A stretch of 64,000 nt of DNA from Chinchilla lanigera (Eukaryota; Chordata; Mammalia; Rodentia; Chinchillidae), in NCBI RefSeq assembly GCF_000276665.1, contig NW_004955426.1:610919-674918 (forward strand), read 5' to 3'. Both the position numbers and the translations under genes were made by a program. How positions within the stretch are numbered: the first letter of the stretch is position 1; each line of letters begins with the position of its first letter. Below are positions 61,450 to 64,000 of this stretch, in pieces. The notes beneath the pieces are model-generated. The model did no database searches. It was not told the DNA's origin and worked only from the letters and a program-made list of their open reading frames with translations.

Positions 61450-61760
61450 TGGACCAGTGCTCAGCCATAAAGGATAGCTATGAGTCATCTGTAGGAAAAT
61501 TGATGGATCTTGAAACCATAATGGTACGGGAGATTAATCAACATAAATGAGTAAATATCATACGGTTTCCATAATGTGAGAAACCCAAAGCATAAGTATG
61601 AAATAGTGGAGGGATGGAAGGAAAGAGGAGGCAGACTGTGGAGAAGGGAAGGGGATGCAGGGAAGCGGGGGACAGGTGATGGGAAGATGAACAAGATGTG
61701 ACGTGCGTCCATTTCTCATCACCAGTGCAATTATTGGGTATCACAGACATACACTAAAAA
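61450..61760 (+). mobile_element. L1 3' end, 5'-truncated
   Basis: Begins near the ORF2 C-terminus ('gctcagccataaaggatagc', 'tctgtaggaaaattgatgga') and runs into a purine-rich 3' UTR and 'gttctctagatgaacaa'-like end. Confidence 0.7.
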
Positions 61761-62689
61761 GACAGCACGTTCTCTAGATGAACAACAGCAAGTGCTAAAC
61801 CAGCTTACATTTTAGGTGGCTACTGTGTAAATCATGCTTTCAAAGGAAAATGGGCCATGCAAACTTGAAAACCAAGGCCTGTTACCAAATCTGTGTTCAG
61901 GAAGGTCCACTAAATCAGCCACGGGCCAAATGCCTCATGAAGACCAACAGCCACCCGTGTTTGTTGGGGTTGAGATGAATTTCGATTTTCCATGTCATTA
62001 AGCTGAGGATAGTATCTTTACAAGACTCTGGGATCCAAAAGTAGAATTTTGAAGTTTTTGAAATAATCGAAGCAGTTGAGATAATCTAAAAACTATGACT
62101 TTTTTAAAAGTTAAAAGCATCTATTTTTGCCAAAGACACAGGTATGGTTATTTTCATTTTCTGTATTCCTACTTCCTAGCACACATAACGTCTCTCTCAG
62201 GAAGCCCTTTTTAATTTCCTTAATGACCAATGATGGTGCTGCTTCTTCAACATTATTCTTTAGGGACTGATACTGATTGTACTAGAGTTGGGAGATAGTA
62301 TTTTTTATGGAGAAATGACTTCCTATATAAGTCCCTAGTAAAAATTCTCCTAGGATAAATACTTGAACAAAGAAAATGAATTGTTTTCTAGTAAAAGTTA
62401 TGTATATATCATCTGCGATCATTAAATACTACAGTACTACATGCTGCAGCATTTTAGCTCTAGGTCCAAAATATATTCACAGCACTTAAAAGTCATTCTT
62501 TCGAAATAGTACTGTTAAAAAGTTATCCATTCAATCTCATCTTCTCTGTAGTTATTTCAGATTAGTAAGAAGTGACCTTAGTTCAGATCCAAGGAGAGGT
62601 CAGAAAGCTGATTTCGGAAGAGATGACATCAGCAGTGCTGGGAGAATGGAGATTTAAATAGGCTAAGGTGTGGGTATACGTGGGACTTC

Positions 62690-63355
62690 CTTGGAGGGGC
62701 ATCATCAAGAAATCAAATAATAACAAGTGCTGGCGAGGCTTCCAGGAGAAGGAAACCTTTCTACAGTGTTGGCGGGAACATAAACTAGTATAATGGCTGT
62801 GGAAATCAGTACGGATATTCCTCAAATTCTAATAGTTTGACCCAACTATTCCCCTTCTGAGTATCTTCCTGAAAGAGGTAAAGACATCATGCCACACCAA
62901 TCCATGCATGCCCATGTTTTTAGCAGTTTTCATAGTAGCCAAATCTCAGAAGCAGCCTATATGCCCATCAACTGATGAATGGATAAAGAAAATGTGTTAC
63001 TTACACACAATGAAGTACTACTCTGCCGTAAAGAAGGATAAACTTGCATCATTTGTAGGAAAATGGGTGCACCTTGAGACCATGATGTTAAGTGAAATAA
63101 ATCAGACACACAGGCTTAACTATTGCATGGTTTCTTTTATATGAGAAACCTAAAACATAAAGGAAGAGCAAAATAAAAGATAGATAATAGGATGTAGAGA
63201 GACAGACCTTCCTCAAATGGGAAGGGATCAAGAGGTGGAGTTGGAGTTGTGGGGGGCACAAGAAAAAGAGAATGAAGATGTGCTGTGAAGTGCGCTGACT
63301 CCACGCAAGGAATGAAGTCTTTACGTGCTGCAGACATGGATGAATACAAGGAAGA
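62690..63355 (+). mobile_element. L1 ORF2 C-terminal region and 3' UTR
   Basis: Frame-preserved ORF2 tail at 62908-63141 includes CPSTDEWIKKMCYLHTMKYY and the SAVKKDKLASF / VHLETMMLSEINQTH stretches typical of the mammalian L1 ORF2 C-terminus. It is followed by the 'cctcaaatgggaaggg' and purine-rich 3' UTR. 5'-truncated. Confidence 0.85.
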
Positions 63356-63417
63356 ACTCTTCTGGGCCTCTTTTGGTTCCCAAATTTTAGGAATGCTTTC
63401 TCTAGATCTGTGAGGTA

Positions 63418-64000
63418 TGCCAAATGCCCATCAACTGAGGAATGGATAAAAAAGATGTGGTGTTTTTATACAACAGAGTACTACTCAGTGATAAAGAAAG
63501 ATAAACTCGAGGCTTTTAATAGGTAAATGGATGCAACTAGAGACCATACTCATAAGTAAAATAAATCGGACTCATATGTGCAAACATCGTATTGTCTCCC
63601 TAGTGTAAAAACCTGAAAGAGTAAATAAGACCCAAAGGTACCATAGATATTGTGAAAGGGAAAGAAACTGCTCAAAAGGAAAGAACAGCTGGGGTGGGGG
63701 AAAGGAGAAAAAGAAGGAAGGGAAAAAAGATATGTATATGTACACAAGATAGCTAAGATAACCGTACTGCTAATTTCTATCAGTTCGTTGAAAGGAACTG
63801 TTAGCGCTTATACTGTTTGATCAATCTTGCATGCCTGTACCTGGTAATCTGAGCAACTACTTTGAAGATAACCATATGCAATATGATAACTGCTGTTAAT
63901 TTCCTGTCATCTTGTTTTGAAATTGTTTCCTGTTTGTCTCTTTGAAATTAAAAAAAAAAGAATAAAAACTAAGAGACAAAATCAAAAAGAGTCCCCCAAA
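63418..64000 (+). mobile_element. L1 3' end with poly(A), runs to the window edge
   Basis: 'gcccatcaactgaggaatgg', 'actactcagtgataaagaaa', then a purine-rich stretch, 'gaaaggaactgttagcgctt' and an A-rich tail at 63948-63970. It overlaps in content with the preceding L1 fragment, so this is a second element in the same orientation. Confidence 0.8.

Overview
This window is mammalian nuclear DNA, almost certainly from a rodent. The evidence is several young tRNA-derived ID SINEs with intact target-site duplications, B1 and B1-ID (B4-type) SINEs, rodent-style L1 3' ends, and older MaLR/MLT1/MLT2 LTRs and MER20/MER5-like hAT fossils. The ID consensus (start GGGGCTGGGGATTTAGCTCA) looks to me more like beaver (Castor) than squirrel, kangaroo rat or mouse, but that species guess comes from memory of repeat styles. 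There are no bacterial genes, operons, CRISPR arrays or phage.

The one protein-coding gene I can support is CTNND2 (delta-catenin/NPRAP) on the minus strand. Four consecutive 3'-terminal coding exons lie at 43331-43457, 38761-38892, 32530-32603 and 25307-25567. All splice signals are GT-AG and the phases join (0 to 1, 1 to 1, 1 to 0, 0 to stop). Together they encode the last 197 residues after the armadillo domain, ending in the PDZ ligand DSWV. The 3' UTR runs down to a candidate poly(A) signal at about 24.4 kb or 23.5 kb. Sequence above 43.46 kb appears to be a large upstream intron, and sequence below about 23.5 kb is downstream intergenic DNA.

Region by region: 0.6-4.2 kb and 14.5-18.3 kb each hold a decayed piggyBac-superfamily DNA transposon in the same orientation. 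Their homology starts at a TTAA, they carry different disabling lesions, and both have the 3' segment that encodes the C-terminal Cys-rich domain repeated in tandem (2 units in the first copy, 3 in the second). The second copy also carries a nested ERV-type LTR and an ID SINE. Nested MLT1/MaLR/MLT2 LTR remnants fill 4.5-12.1 kb. The CTNND2 3' UTR and introns occupy 23.5-64 kb. They hold a (CTG)15 tract in the sense transcript of the last intron, an intact solo MaLR-type LTR, two textbook CTCF-type motifs in convergent orientation 2 kb apart, and a cluster of L1 3' ends at 61.4-64 kb.

I found no evidence of a wholly new biological system. The most unusual structure is the piggyBac family with multiplied C-terminal zinc-binding modules.
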